DNA of 64,000 nt from Ahaetulla prasina (lineage: Eukaryota; Chordata; Lepidosauria; Squamata; Colubridae): positions 31,145,020 through 31,209,019 of the forward strand of contig NC_080546.1 of assembly GCF_028640845.1 (NCBI RefSeq), written 5' to 3'. The notes under the pieces were generated by a model. The model was given only the letters and a program-made list of their open reading frames with translations, was not told where the DNA came from and did no database searches. Shown piece by piece: positions 23,374 to 37,624 of this stretch (its first letter is position 1; every line of letters starts with the position of its first letter). Both the position numbers and the translations under genes were made by a program.

Positions 23374-24588
23374 CTAAAAGACAAGAAGAAAAGAGAGAGA
23401 AAGGGGGGGAGAGGGAATTAATTATTAATTCATTAATTATTTTGTGCTAAATTCTGAGAGTAATTTTCAAACTTAATTATTTTTATTGTTCATTAAAAAG
23501 ACCCAAACAAATCAAATGCCAAACCTATTTTCTCCTTCAAATACTGATATTGAATATAAATATTTATATTCAAATAATTATATATTTTTTTAAATTAGGG
23601 GAAACTAATTTAAGATTGTACAAAATAATATTTTTTTTGCATCTTGCCATTAATAATTATTGAGTAATAATCTACATCATATTCAGACAACCAATTCAAT
23701 TTTATTAATATTGGTGTTGTGATTTATAGTATAGCATTATAAACCTACCATTTCCTGACTATGATAAGAAATTAGAAATGTGTGAACCGAGGTTAGGTCC
23801 TTCCTGAACATTATTTAACAAGCCAGGAATGAATCTAAAGATTATTCAACAAAACATTGTATTCTAATTAAAACAACCTAAGCTCAGATACAAGGTTCTA
23901 AAATTGTTGCATAGTTTTGAACCTCATCAGCTTAAACCTCAACTGATCTTTGCAAAGATTTTTCCCCTATTCCTGGTACTTTCTGGCAAGACTTGCCTGG
24001 ATATTTGGTTTGAAGGGTTATGTTAGGTGATGGTATGCTTAGTCATTTTCTAAAAATAGTCCAAAGCTATGAAACAGATGGAGGTCACAGATTCTTGTTC
24101 ATTTGTTGACACAATAAGTAATAATTTGTTGTTATTTCCACAGCCGAATTAATATCAGAACATTCATCTGTTACAGCCTAGTCAAACTCAGTTCTGTTCT
24201 TGAATCTGTGACTATTCACTGAAGCAAATTCTAAGAAACAATCTGTCATCTTTCCCAAAGCTGATTTGATAAATGTAAGAAAGATACAAAGAGGGGAAAT
24301 TACTCTTGCAAATCTTTTCTGCTTGGCTACATCCAATATGCCCCTAATTCTGTTAATTCCCAACGACTCAGAGTGATTTATTTTATACAAAATGACACTG
24401 CATTCGTGCTGTGGAAGTATACCTGATTTCATTACAAGCTATTTATTTCAATTCTTTAATGTGGTGAGCCGCTCAAGGCAGAGCTCTAGTGAAACATAAT
24501 ATGTAAATCACTGGTGATGCAAATATGGGGCTTTTATTTATTTGACAGTAGAAAAGTTGCAATGAGGGGACATGAATCCATTGCTCAC
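23374..24588 (-). other. CAMK2D: CAMK2D last intron
   Basis: 1.2-kb intron between the last hub exon and the terminal exon, free of recognised repeats. I looked here for the exon of the 21-residue C-terminal tail and did not find it. Confidence 0.75.
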
Positions 24589-24817
24589 TTGATAGGTACT
24601 GTTGGTGATCCTGAACGGTGAAAGTGAACGTTTTGCCATTTTCCATCACGGCGGTGCCAAACCCTCGTCTCTTCTGACTGCATCGTTTTGGGCATTCCAC
24701 TTCCATCCATATATTGTGTCAGTCGGATATATGCAATGCAGGCAGCATCATCCCCTACCAGATGGACATGGGGATTCAGGATAATGGTGTGGACTGGCTT
24801 GTTGCTTTTTGACAAAG
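24589..24817 (-). CDS. CAMK2D: CAMK2D hub-domain exon 3, last full coding exon
   Basis: A 229-bp exon entered in phase 1 after a CCATAG acceptor. It encodes the end of the hub domain, including [20 protein letters not shown], the [20 protein letters not shown] block and GSPTVPI, then two bases (AA) of the last codon. The donor is GTGAGC. If this donor is not used, the codon reads AAG and is followed at once by TGA (24587-24585), giving a PIK end; if spliced to the exon at 23373 the codon becomes AAC and the stop is TAA, giving PIN. Residues are as expected for CaMKII delta rather than alpha, beta or gamma (for example [11 protein letters not shown]). The donor-side intron is 1.2 kb. Confidence 0.97.
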
Positions 24818-25486
24818 CTATGGAAGGAAAGACATACGATGTCTAAAACCCTTAATGCACAAAACAGTTGCGCTCCAGATCATCAGGTCCCACTTAGGAT
24901 CAAATAAATAGTAATCCTGAACAGCCACTGATAAACTCATCTAACGTGTTCACAGAGTATAGGCACCAATGAATATATCACACAGCAATGTTTGTTTATT
25001 GGGACAGGAGATCTTAATTACATAGTGAGGTAGTTAAAAACATTAATTCTTGACCAAATTAGGTGAGGATCAAAATCTGTGACATTTTAAAATATTTTCT
25101 ACCTGTTGCAGCCTAAAACATTTCGCACATGCCCTGAACAGTATTGCTGCCATGACATATGCCATTACTACATCAAATCATATTTTCCTCAGCTGAATGA
25201 GTCTGCAGTTCCTGACATCTTATTTCCTCCCACTCCTTTAGAGAGATCGGTATAGATTTAAAACTTATCAAAAAAAATATCAAAATTTATTTCCTAGGAT
25301 ACATATAGTAACTGATAGCAAATAAGGTTTCAACTTTAGGGCTCTAAAATGCCGAACATCTAATGACCACTATTCTGAAGCTGGGTTCCCACCCCCCCAA
25401 ATCCCTGTAGATATAGCAATTGAAAGGAGCAAAGAGAACAATAAAACACTGGTTTTCGGTTTGGTTTCATTGACAAGATCATAGGT
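24818..25486 (-). other. CAMK2D: CAMK2D intron, repeat-free part
   Basis: No repeat or exon recognised between the last hub exon and the hAT element at 25487. Confidence 0.6.
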
Positions 25487-25895
25487 CAGTGATGGCGAAC
25501 CTTTTCAGCACCGTGTATCAAAAAGGTTGCATGGAAATGTTGCGTGCGCGCGCTTGTCGGGGCCATACTCCAGAAAAACTGAACTTCCGGGTTCTAGCGT
25601 GCATGCGCCCCCAACAATCAGAGCAGGCCGGTTTTCAGCACTGCCACACGCACAAAGGGATAATGCTCTGGAAAAGCCAAACTTCCGGGTTCTAGTGCAC
25701 ATGCACACCCGGCAATCAACTGGTTGGTGCACATGTGTACACCGGTTTTTTGCACTGCCACGTGTGCAAACGGCAGCTGATCATCGCACGCACATGCATG
25801 CCAAACCCCGGAAGACAAACAGCCAAGGCTGCGCATGCTGGGCCACATGGTTTTGCATGCCACTTTGGGCACGTATGCCATAGGTTTGCCATCCT
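25487..25895. mobile_element. hAT-type MITE, GATGGCGAACC family
   Basis: Ends CAGTGATGGCGAACC and GGTTTGCCATCCTG with a GC-rich interior; flanks share TCATAG. Lies in the 3' intron of CAMK2D, 670 bp above the last hub exon. Confidence 0.75.
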
Positions 25896-26118
25896 GGTCA
25901 TAGTTTTACATTCTATATACAACTAGACAACCCATGACCTCTTGGGTCATCCTTTCAGAGAGATATTTCTTTACCAGATTCCTCAAATGTCTCCAACAAT
26001 GACAAAGATAAAGTTATAAGAAAGAGAGTTACGTGGTATATTGATGGGTTCTCTCTAATATAAAACATACTATCTGAACATATGAAAAGAAGGAGTAGGG
26101 GAGACAGGATAGGACAGG

Positions 26119-26443
26119 ATGACCGTTTTTCACACTTACGAACCTTGCAGCATCTCCACGGTCACATGGTCAAAGTTAAAATGCTTGGCAACTGACTCAT
26201 ATTTATGACAGTTGCAGTGTCCTTGGGACACATGATCACCTTTTATGACCTGACAAGCAAAATCAATGGGGAAACCAGATTCACTTAACAACTGTGTTAC
26301 CAACTTAACAATTGCAGTGATTCACTTCACAACTGTGGCCAAAAAAAAAGTTGTAAAATAGGGGGAAACTCACTTAACAAATGTATTACTTAGCAACATA
26401 GATTTTGGGCTCAATTGTGGTTGTAAGCCAAGGACTACCTGTA
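26119..26443. mobile_element. Tigger-like MITE (AGTCCTCGACTTAC family)
   Basis: Contains TCACTTAACAACTGTG repeats of a short motif and ends GGCTCAATTGTGG, then AAGGACTACCTGTA, one TIR. Its left TIR is missing, so it is truncated. The same family occurs at 43850, 44781 and 53170. Confidence 0.6.
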
Positions 26444-26493
26444 TATGAGCTTTGTAACAATAATCTAAAAGGTTTGGCTCAAAAGTCGTAAGT

Positions 26494-28321
<1,828 letters not shown>

Positions 28322-28361
28322 TCAGTTCCTGAAATCCTGAATCTCTTGTGATCCCCTTGGA

Positions 28362-28688
28362 CAGGGGTCAGCAACCTGTGGCTCTGGAGCTGCATGTGGC
28401 TCTTTCACCCCTCTGCTGCGGCTCCCTGTCACTCAAAATATGCGTCACAACTGCCAATGTGCGACACCAGCCGGCACGCTATTTATTGAGCTTTTCAACC
28501 CCCACCCCAGTACGCCAACCATGGATAAATCGAAGAAAAGAAAAGTTTCAGAAGAACTACATATGCTAGTTTTGTGGCCGCTCAAGAAATAGTTGGGCAT
28601 GGGAAGGATTTTGTGGGTCCCGGTATTTTCTTTTCTGTAGGAAACGGGTCCAAATGGTTCTTTGAGTGTTTAAGGTTGCCGACCCCTG
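28362..28688 (+). mobile_element. hAT element, internally deleted, keeps a transposase start
   Basis: Ends CAGGGGTCAGCAACCTG and AAGGTTGCCGACCCCTG; duplication CCCTTGGA / CCCTTAGA (7 of 8). At 28521 a frame begins MDKSKKRKVSEELHML, and a few bases on in another frame is FVAAQEIVGHGKDF, which looks like the segment following the zinc finger region in hAT (Charlie/Buster-like) transposases. It is therefore a deletion derivative of an autonomous element. Confidence 0.75.
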
Positions 28689-28869
28689 CCCTTAGAGAAC
28701 CACAGTTTTAAGGCACTAGCTTTTCCTTGAAACAGGGCTGTTCTGGTGTCTTTCCTACTCCTTTCTTTCATTCACATACACACAACTGAGGTCATAGTTG
28801 AAGCCAGCCCTGAGGAAACTGTTCTTATCTGGGATTGCCTTCAGGTGGTCTGTCCATTTCCCACTAATA

Positions 28870-29009
28870 CAGGGCTGTCAAACTGGCGGCCAAAGGGCCA
28901 GATGCGTCACATGCAGGCCTTATTGTCCACCCCAGCTCCATGAAGGGAGAAATAAACATGGCGATACATCACGTGATGGCAACATGACGCTGCAAGTTTG
29001 ACACCCGTG
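28870..29009. mobile_element. Short hAT-type MITE, TGTCAAACTC family
   Basis: 140 bp; ends CAGGGCTGTCAAACT and AAGTTTGACACCCGTG; duplication CACTAATA / CACTAATG (7 of 8). Lies in the CAMK2D intron between hub exons 1 and 2. Confidence 0.8.
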
Positions 29010-29576
29010 CACTAATGCATGCATTTCTGCAATATGAAACACTAAGGATGCTACTAGATGAAAATGTTCCAAGAACGTTCTATTGCATCTTTGACCCACC
29101 TCTCTCTTTTCTTCCTAATTTTTGATGATGTAAATAAGCTGAGGTAAACAGTTACATGTCAATGTCCACAGTACGTTTAGGAACTATATTAAACATATGA
29201 AAGTCTTTATGCTGAACACCATCTAACAATCCTGGTTGTGTGGTTTCTTCCCAATCTGAGGCAGAAAATATATGGAAACTTTAAACTGTTAAAAGTAAGA
29301 ATAATTTAACTTCTCTTCCCTGAAAGCAGAAAAAGCCAATCTCTGACCACAAGTGTGATACAAACTTAAATTATGAGTTGATTTATCACTACCCTCAATA
29401 CTTGCTGACCACAGAAGGGTTTCCTATCTCCAATATGAGAATTTTTTTCTTCTCAATACAATCAAGAGAACTGCAACCACATCCTGGTTACAATAACCAG
29501 TTGCTGAAAATATAGTCTAATATTCTACTGATATCCAAGTAAGAAAAAGCAGAACAGGGAGCAGAAAGCAACTTAC

Positions 29577-29652
29577 GTGTAGGCTTCAAAATCCCCATTA
29601 TTGATAGCTTCTATCAGCTGCTCAGTAACCTTGATGATCTCTTGTTTACGAG
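29577..29652 (-). CDS. CAMK2D: CAMK2D hub-domain exon 1 ([20 protein letters not shown])
   Basis: A 76-bp exon entered in phase 1 after a CTCCAG acceptor and left in phase 2 at a GTAAGT donor. It completes an Ala codon, then encodes [20 protein letters not shown] and FEAY, and leaves the first two bases of a Thr codon. This is the first helix of the CaMKII association (hub) domain, which assembles subunits into 12- or 14-mers. All residues match what I know of vertebrate CaMKII delta. It lies between the 24.7-kb intron and a 1.5-kb intron that contains two hAT insertions and a palindromic element. A tRNA-derived SINE (29794-30019) sits about 140 bp upstream of its acceptor. Confidence 0.97.
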
Positions 29653-29793
29653 CTGGAGACAAGAAAGAAACATGTACAATGACAAGATTAAATATAAAAT
29701 GAAAGCCAATGGAACAAAAGACTGTATGAATAACAGTCTCAATTATGGACTTGTCTCAGTTTGAATTATGATTGTCATGCATTCAGGCAGCCT

Positions 29794-30019
29794 GAGTGGT
29801 GCAGTGGCCTAGAGGTGAAACTCTCGCTTCACAATCAGGAGGCTGTGAGTTTGATCCTAGGTAGAGGCAGTTATTTCTCTCTCTGGGCACAATGAGAATA
29901 TATCTGCTGAATATAACTCGGCATTGGTGACAGGAAGGACAGTAAACACTCAGCTCAATTTAGTTGCCCAGATTCCACTCCGCAAGGGATTATGAGGTCA
30001 TTAAAAGATGGTGATGATG
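29794..30019 (+). mobile_element. tRNA-derived SINE with 17-bp target duplication
   Basis: Head GAGTGGTGCAGTGGCCTAGA (A box) and GTGAGTTTGATCC (B box), then a body ending in a GATGATG tail. Flanked by a 17-bp direct repeat with one mismatch (29777-29793 and 30020-30036, ATGCATTCAGGCAGCCT / ATGCATTCAGACAGCCT), the type made by LINE machinery. It is antisense to CAMK2D and 142 bp from the hub exon at 29652. Confidence 0.75.
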
Positions 30020-30241
30020 ATGCATTCAGACAGCCTCTGCAGCCTCCTCATCCTTTGCTGTTAATACAGCCAAAAGTTGAGTTGCATCCAATTTTGTGCA
30101 ATGGACTGACCTCTATACATATTTCTGTATGGACAAATCGGAAGCACGGATCAGAAGTAAGAGTTGGAGAGCTATGGCTCATCCATTTTATTTTATTTTT
30201 TTTGCCTTCAGTGAATTTTGCAGCTTCAGAACCATTCAGAG

Positions 30242-30362
30242 CAGGGGTCTCCAACCTTGGTAACTTTAAGCCTGGTGGACTTCAACTCCCAGCTTTGCTG
30301 GCTTCGGGATTCTGGGAGTTGAAGTCCACCAGGCTTAAAGTTGCCAAGGTTGGAGACTCCTG
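30242..30362. mobile_element. Palindromic MITE, 121 bp
   Basis: Arms CAGGGGTCTCCAACCTTGG and CCAAGGTTGGAGACTCCTG; exact 8-bp duplication ATTCAGAG at 30234-30241 and 30363-30370. Confidence 0.88.
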
Positions 30363-30370
30363 ATTCAGAG

Positions 30371-31920
30371 AGATGTAAAAGGAAGTATGGACATAATATG
30401 AGTAGTCCTTTGATGAGTTCCACACATTTGACAGAATATCCTTCTGATACTTCCTGCAGGTTATTTGTTTTTATTCTCCTTGTAATTTCAAGAGTGGGTT
30501 AAATGGCATTTTTTAAAACTGTCCTTAATTTCACAGATTTAACCATAGTTTAAACTAGTTCCATTATGTTTGTCTATCTAGCCATTACAGAAAAACACAA
30601 AATAGAGCAAGATTGAATATTCTGTCGAACCTTAATCTTTACTCTCTTCCACGGGATCCTTTAATTGGATCATTTGCAGTTTTAAATTTAAATAGGAACA
30701 ATGTTAGATCATAATCATTCATATGTAAACTGAGTGCAGGTACATTCCTTATGACTGCTGATAGCACACAAATAACATCTTCCCCAGAGCAGGAGAAAGT
30801 ACTATTATTCCCCTTTGCAATTTCTAAGAAGGACTGTTACACAGAGTGAGTTTTCTCACTCCCAAGAGAAGGTACATTTTCCTCAAGTGTAATCAGATAC
30901 CTTCCATTCCTCCTTAGTTTTCAGATGACTTTCTCCCCTCAATCCTGAAAAACTGTTCAAGAAGAAAATGCCAGCAGGCAGGCAAACTTATAACTCTCAT
31001 TCAATATATTTTAAAACAAGAAAAGGAGGAAAGAATAAATGTTTTGATCGAGGCACTTTGCTCTGTCAAGAAAGATGTATGCTATATATAGAGATATAGA
31101 TATAATAAATACATGTATATAGATATAGAAATATTTTATATAAGTTCTCTAACATGGAGAACAACAACCAAATGAAAAGGAGGAGTAAAACAATGTGTCT
31201 AGTACTATCAAACAATGAAAATTCATTCATAGAGTAAAATACATAAGATACATTTGTTATTGGTGAAATCACTTGCTCAAAAGATCCTGTGTGGAAAAGA
31301 TTTTGGAAATCTAGGAGAGGAAGCAAACATATTGAATACACTCTCCTCATTATAAGTAGTTATATATGAAACAACAATGAAGGAGGTATAGAAATAAATA
31401 ACAAAAATACAACTTTGGATATTTTGCTTTGCAAGTTTGTGAGCTGCAGAGTGGTTTACACAAAATATACGAAATAAAATCGTATGAATCTACAGAATAA
31501 ACACATTTCCACAGAATAAAATGCAACATGTTTTTATTTTTAATATTTCTATTCTGCAGCAATCAAACAACATTCCCCACCTTCCAGTCAAAGCTGAAGA
31601 AGCTTCTTAGATGAGAAGCAAAATATCTTCAAAGAAAAACAAGTTGCCTGCTGAAAAAGCACCATTGGGATAAACAAGGAACAGAAAGTGTAATGTTTGG
31701 AATCTGGACGCATGTTAAAAGCCAAGGGCCCATGGAATGTGTCTCATTCTGCATCAACCTGACCTCTAATCAAATATTAGAAAAATATTTTCTCTCTGTT
31801 CTTTCTGATAGAAAAGGCAATGTATCCATTGTGTGGGAGATCTCCCAACTCTAGAGAGTCCTTTTTTCACAAAAGTCCATCTGGTGTCAACATTGTACCC
31901 CTAACAGCACCATAAAAATG
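30371..31920 (-). other. CAMK2D: CAMK2D large intron, no repeat recognised apart from 31075-31135
   Basis: Part of the 24.7-kb intron. No exon with matching phase and splice sites was seen. Confidence 0.5.
31075..31135. repeat. ATAG/ATAT-rich simple repeat
   Basis: Short impure run of TATAGATATAGATA type in a CAMK2D intron. Confidence 0.6.
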
Positions 31921-31928
31921 CTTATAAT

Positions 31929-32319
31929 CAGGGGTGAAATCCAGCAGGTTCTGACAGGTTCTTGAGAACTGGTAGCAGAAATTTTGAGTAGTTTGGAGAA
32001 CCAGCAAATACCACCTCTGGCTGGTCCCAGAGAGGGGTGGGAATGAAGTTTTTGCAATATCCTTCCCCCAGGAGTGGGGAGGGAATGGGGATTTTGCAGT
32101 ATCCTTGCCCTGGAATGAGGTGGAAATGAAAATTTTGCAATATCCTTCTCCCAAGAGTGGGGTGGGAATGGGGATCACTCCCCTGGAGTGGGGTGGGAAT
32201 GGAGATTTTACAGTATCCTTCCCCTGCCATGCCCACCAAGCCACATCCACCAAGCCAGAGTATGCCCACCAAGCCATGCCCACAGAACTGGTAGTAAAAA
32301 AAATTGAATTTCACCACTG
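31929..32319. mobile_element. hAT-type MITE, ACCGGTTC family
   Basis: Ends CAGGGGTGAAATCCAGC and GAATTTCACCACTG; exact 8-bp duplication CTTATAAT at 31921-31928 and 32320-32327. Interior has an imperfect tandem of a GGAATGGGGATTTTGCAGTA-type unit (32030-32220). Confidence 0.88.
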
Positions 32320-32327
32320 CTTATAAT

Positions 32328-33278
32328 ATAGGCACTTGGCACATACACACATATTTCAATCAAGGCTTTAAAAGATGTGTAACTAAGATTCAAAAACAAA
32401 ACCAATCTCAATGGATGAAAGTCCATTAATCCATAAACAATTTTCAAATTTACAAAGTAGCAACTGCAGCCCAACTAGATAAATAGAGCTGACCAAGAAG
32501 TTAAGCTCTTTTACTCAGTCAATATTTAGAAGAATACTTATTACAAAACAATTATATATGCTACTTCCAAGCATGAAATCCATTAAAGTGAGAACTTCCC
32601 TCCATCATCCAAACAGAAATGTCTTATGAATATTGTGAAATATAATTAAAATTTGGAAGAAATAGAAGCAAGATTTAGCTCATTATTCATACTGAATGGC
32701 CTTAGAGACTTCTACATAGAGATTTTCTGCAGGAAGTATAGAAAATAACAACAGTGGTGATAATAATGATAACAACCGAATGGATCTGAAAAAGGCCTCA
32801 AACATGAGCTGTATTAGTTATGATAAAGATTATGGCTGCCCAATTCAAATGGAGAATATAATAAGGGAATAAATAGACATAGTATGTTTTATGTGTTGGA
32901 TTATTTAATGGGGAACCAGTAGCAGAAGATTTTTAAAACCTTTTTACCTTTCTTGTTGAAAGTTATTTTGTCAACTTTTAAATATAAAGCTCTAAACTGA
33001 AACAATCCAGTCTTTCTTGATTTTCCATTTTAATCTTGAATCTAACTGCTTTTCTTACTTTTGCTGATAATGTCACTGTTCTTTGATGTTGTTCAAACTC
33101 ATGGGATTTTATTTCCATTACAGCTTCAAAAATTTTCTTGGTATTGCTAAACTATACCATAGATCATTTAGGTACCCTCTATCCTTTTGAAATGTGTCTT
33201 ATGTATCTTTTATATTTATATAGAAAGAGTTCATGAAACATAATACTCGTTTATCTGTTGGATATCACTTGGACAATT
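32328..33278 (-). other. CAMK2D: CAMK2D large intron, unassigned
   Basis: AT-rich, nothing recognised. Confidence 0.5.
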
Positions 33279-33954
33279 AGTTTATTTATTTATTTATTTA
33301 TTTATTTAATCGTATTTATATACCGCCCTATCTCCCGAAGGACTCAGGGCGGTTTACAGGCACTTAAAAAACACATAAACACATAAATACAATATAAAAA
33401 CAATTAAAAAACTTATTCTATAAGCCCGTTAATTAAAATATAAAAATAAAACCCAATTAAAACCCATAAATTTAAAATCTAGCTCAGTCCTGCACAATTA
33501 AATAAGTATGTTTTAAGCCCGCGGCGGAAGGTCCGAAGGTCCGGAAGCTGGCCAGTCCGGGGTAGTTCGTTCAGAGGGTGGGAGACCCCACAGAGAAGGC
33601 CCTTCCTGGGGCCGCCAGCCGGCATTGTTTGGCGGACGGCACCCTGAGGAGACCCTATCTATGAGGCGCAGGTCGGTGAGAGGTATTCGGTAGCAGTAGG
33701 CGGTCCCGTAAATAACCCGCCCAATGCCATGGGCGCTTTAAAGGTCATAACCAACACCTTAAAGTGCACTCGAAAGCCACAGGCAGCCAGTGCAGTCTGC
33801 GCAGGATGGGTGTTATCAGGGGAGCCACGAGGGCTCCATCTATCACCCGCGCAGCCGCATTCTGGACTAACTGTAGCCTCCGGATGCCCTTCAAGGGGAG
33901 CCCCATGTAGAGAGCATTGCAGTAATCCAGGCGAGACGTCACGAGTGCGTGAGT
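33279..33954 (-). mobile_element. L2-A: 3' part of a truncated L2, interrupted by a younger L2
   Basis: Starts with a TTTA-repeat tail and the 3' hairpin near 33320 and contains the C-terminal L2 coding region (minus-strand peptide [20 protein letters not shown] region). It stops abruptly at 33954 where another L2 tail begins. The next L2 bases of the same element reappear at 39491 and run to about 39521, so L2-A was split by an insertion. GAGT is present at both edges and is the probable target duplication. Confidence 0.75.
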
Positions 33955-34806
33955 TTGTTTATTTATTTATTTATTTTATTTAATTTTTATACCGCCCTTC
34001 TCCCGAAGGACTCAGGGCGGTGTACAGGCAAAAATAAAACAACACAATATGCAGATTAAAATACCATTTAAAAACTTATTAAATTAGCCTGAGATTAAAA
34101 TTTTCCATACTAAAAACCCCATTTAAAATTAATAAAATTTCCCCTTAAAACTAATTTAAGCCAGCCCCGCGCGGATAAAAAGATGTGTTTTTAGTTCGCG
34201 ACGAAATGTCCGGAGGTCAGGTATTTGACGTAAACCCGGGGGAAGCTCATTCCAGAGTGTGGGTCCCCCCACAGAGAAGGCCCTTCCCCTGGGGGCCGCC
34301 AGCCGGCATTGTTTGGCGGACGGCACCCTGAGAAGTCCCTCTCTATGGGAGCGTACGGGTCGGTGGGAGGCATGTGGTAGCAGCAGGCGGTCCCGTAAGT
34401 ACCCAGGTCCTAAGCCATGGAGCGCTTTAAAGGTCATAACCAACACCTTAAAGTGCACTCGAAAGCCACAGGCAGCCAGTGCAGCCTGCGCAGGATCGGT
34501 GTTACATGGGAGCTACGTAGCTCCTCTATAACCCGCGCAGCTGCATTCTGGACTATCTGAAGCCTCCGAGCGCACTTCAAGGGGAGCCCCATGTAGAGAG
34601 CATTACAGTAATCCAAGCGAGAGGTAACGAGCGCATGAGTGACCGTGCATAAGGCATCCCGATCAAGGAAGGCGCAACTGCGGATCAGGCGAACCTGGTG
34701 GAAGGCCCCCCTGGAGACGGCCGTCAAATGATCTTCAAACGACAGCCGATCGTCCAGGAGGACACCTAAGTTGCGCACCCTATCCTTTGGGGCCAATAAC
34801 TCGCCA

Positions 34807-37624
34807 CCAACAGCCAGCCGCGGCTGCAGCTGACTGAATCGGGGTGCCGGCATCCACAGCCACTCCGTCTTGGAGGGGTTAAGCTTGAGCCTGTTTCTCC
34901 CCATCCAGACCCGTACGGCTTCCAAACACCGGGACAGCACTTCAACAACTTCATTGGGGTGGTCCGGGGTGGAAAAGTACAGCTGGGTGTCATCAGCGTA
35001 CTGCTGGTATCTCACCCCGAAACCACTGATGATCTCACCCAACGGTTTCATGTAGATGTTGAACAGAAGGGGCGAGAGAATCGACCCCTGAGGGACCCCA
35101 CAAGTGAGGCCCCTCGCGGTGACCTCTGCCCCCTGTCAACACCGTCTGCGACGGTCAGAGAGATAGGAGGAGAACCACCGATATACGGTGCCTCCCACTC
35201 CCAATCCCCCAACCGCGCAGCAAGATACCATGGTCGATGGTATCGAACGCCGCTGAGAGGTCTAATAGGACCAGGGCAGAGGAATAACCCCTGTCCCGAG
35301 CCCTCCAGAGATCATCCACCAATGCGACCAAAGCTGTCTCCGTGCTGTATCCGGGTCGGAAGCCGGACGGGAACGGGTCTAGATAGACGCCTTCACCCAG
35401 GTATTGAGGTAGCTGCCGCGCCACGGCACTCTCTACAACCTTCGCAACAAGGCGAAGGTTGGAGACTGGACGATAATTACCCAAAATAGCTAGGTCCAGG
35501 GAAGGCTTCTTAAGGAGGGGTCTCACCACCGCCTCTTTCAAGGCGGCAGGGAAAACCCCTTCCAACAAAGAAGCGTTGATAATCCTCTGGAGCCAGCCTC
35601 GTGTCACCTCCTGAGTGGCCAGTACCAGCCAGGAAGGGCACGGGTCCAGTAAACATGTCGTGCCGTGGAGCCTCCCCAACAACCTGTCCACGTCCTCGGG
35701 AGCCACAGGGTCAAACTCATCCCAAATGGACTCAACAAGACGTGCCTCCTCTCCCTCGCTTGGATCATCCCAAATTCGATCCAGACCGTCCCTCAGCTGA
35801 GCGATTTTATCGTATAGATAACCGCTAAACTCCTCGGCTCGTCCCTGCAAAGGGTCATCCCGCACCTCCTGATGTAGGAGAGAGCGGTGACCAAACAGGG
35901 CGGCCGGGCGGTTATCTGCCGATGCAATGAGGGTGGAGGCGAGGAACGCCGCTTCCTCATTGCCACAAGGTAGATCCAAGAATAGGACCAAACTAGTGAC
36001 CGATCAGTTTCGGAGCGACTGGACCTCCAGGTGCTCACCAGGCGTCTTCTCCGGTGTTTCATCTCCCACAGCCCCTCGGAGAACCAGTCGAGATCTACGC
36101 CGGGTCAGAGGCCGCAGAGGCGCGACACCGTCCAAGGGCCCGCCGCCTGTTCCCAGGCCACGACCAGTTCCTCAGTCTGGGGTCTCAACCGCCACAGCAG
36201 CAAGTACCTCCAACAGCCAGCCGCGGCTGCAGCTGACTGAATCGGGTGCCGCATCCACAGCCACTCCGTCTTGGAGGATTAAGCTTGAGCCTGTTTCTCC
36301 CATCCAGACCCGACGGCTTCCAAACACCGGGACAGCACTTCAACAACTTCATTGGGGTGGTCCGGGGTGGAAAAGTACAGCTGGGTGTCATCAGCGTACT
36401 GCTGGTATCTCACCCCGAAACCACTGATGATCTCACCCAACGGCTTCATGTAGATGTTGAACAGAAGGGGCGAGAGAATCGACCCCTGAGGGACCCCACA
36501 AGTGAGGCCCCTCGCGGTCGACCTCTGCCCCCGTCAACACCGTCTGCGGCCGGTCAGAGAGATAGGAGGAGAACCACCGATATACGGTGCCTCCCACTCC
36601 CAATCCCCCCAACCGGCGCAGCAAGATACCATGGTCGATGGTATCGAACGCCGCTGAGAGGTCTAATAGGACCAGGGCAGAGGAATAACCCCTGTCCCGA
36701 GCCCTCCAGAGATCATCCACCAATGCGACCAAAGCTGTCTCCGTGCTGTATCCGGGTCGGAAGCCGGACTGGAACGGGTCTAGATAGACGTCTTCATCCA
36801 GGTATTGAGGTAGCTGTCGCGCCACGGCACTCTCTACAACCTTCGCAACAAAGCGAAGGTTGGAGACTGGACGATAATTACCCAAAACAGCTGGGTCCAG
36901 GGAGGGCTTCTTAAGGAGGGGTCTCACCACCGCCTCTTTCAAGGCGGCAGGGAAAACCCCTTCCAACAAAGAAGCGTTGATAATCCTCTGGAGCCAGCCT
37001 CGTGTCACCTCCTGAGTGGCCAGTACCAGCCAGGAAGGGCACGGGTCCAGTAAACATGTCGTGCCGTGAAGCCTCCCCAACAACCTGTCCACGTCCTCGG
37101 GAGCCACAGGGTCAAACTCATCCCAAATGGGCTCAACAAGACGTGCCTCCTCTCCCTCGCTTGGATCATCCCAAATTCGATCCAGACCGTCCTCAGCTGA
37201 GCGATTTTATCATATAGATAACCGCTAAACTCCTCGGCTCGTCCTGCAAGGGTCACCCCGCACCTCCTGTTGTAGGAGAGAGCGGGTGCCCCGAAACAGG
37301 GCGGCCGGGCGGTTATCTGCCGATGCAATGAGGGTGGAGGCGTAGGAACGCCTCGCTTCCCTCATTGCCACTAGGTAGGTCCTAGAATAGGACCTAACTA
37401 GTGTCCGATCAGTTTCGGAGCGACTGGACCTACAGGTGCTCTCCAGGCGTCTTCTCCGGCGGTTCATCTCCCTCAGCCCCTCGGAGAACCACGGGCCGGT
37501 CGAGATCTCGCGGGTCAGAGGCCGCAGAGGCGCGACACGGTCCAAGGCCCCGGCCGCGGCCTGTTCCCAGGCCACGACCAGTTCCTCAGTCTGGGGGTCT
37601 CAACCGCCACAGCAGCAAGTACCT
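34807..37624 (-). repeat. Tandem duplication of about 1.4 kb inside L2-B
   Basis: Copy 1 is about 34807-36209 and copy 2 about 36210-37624. Both start with the 8-bp string CCAACAGC, which occurs a third time at 37625-37632; this microhomology marks the junction. Both copies carry the same endonuclease deletion, so that deletion came first. They differ by scattered substitutions and many one-base indels, several in homopolymers. Confidence 0.85.

Noticed and set aside
24473..24706. Minus-strand frame overlapping the last hub exon
   Set aside because: It is a shadow of the CAMK2D exon in another frame.
36185..37107. Apparent separate reverse transcriptase gene on the minus strand
   Set aside because: It is the second copy of the tandem duplication in L2-B.
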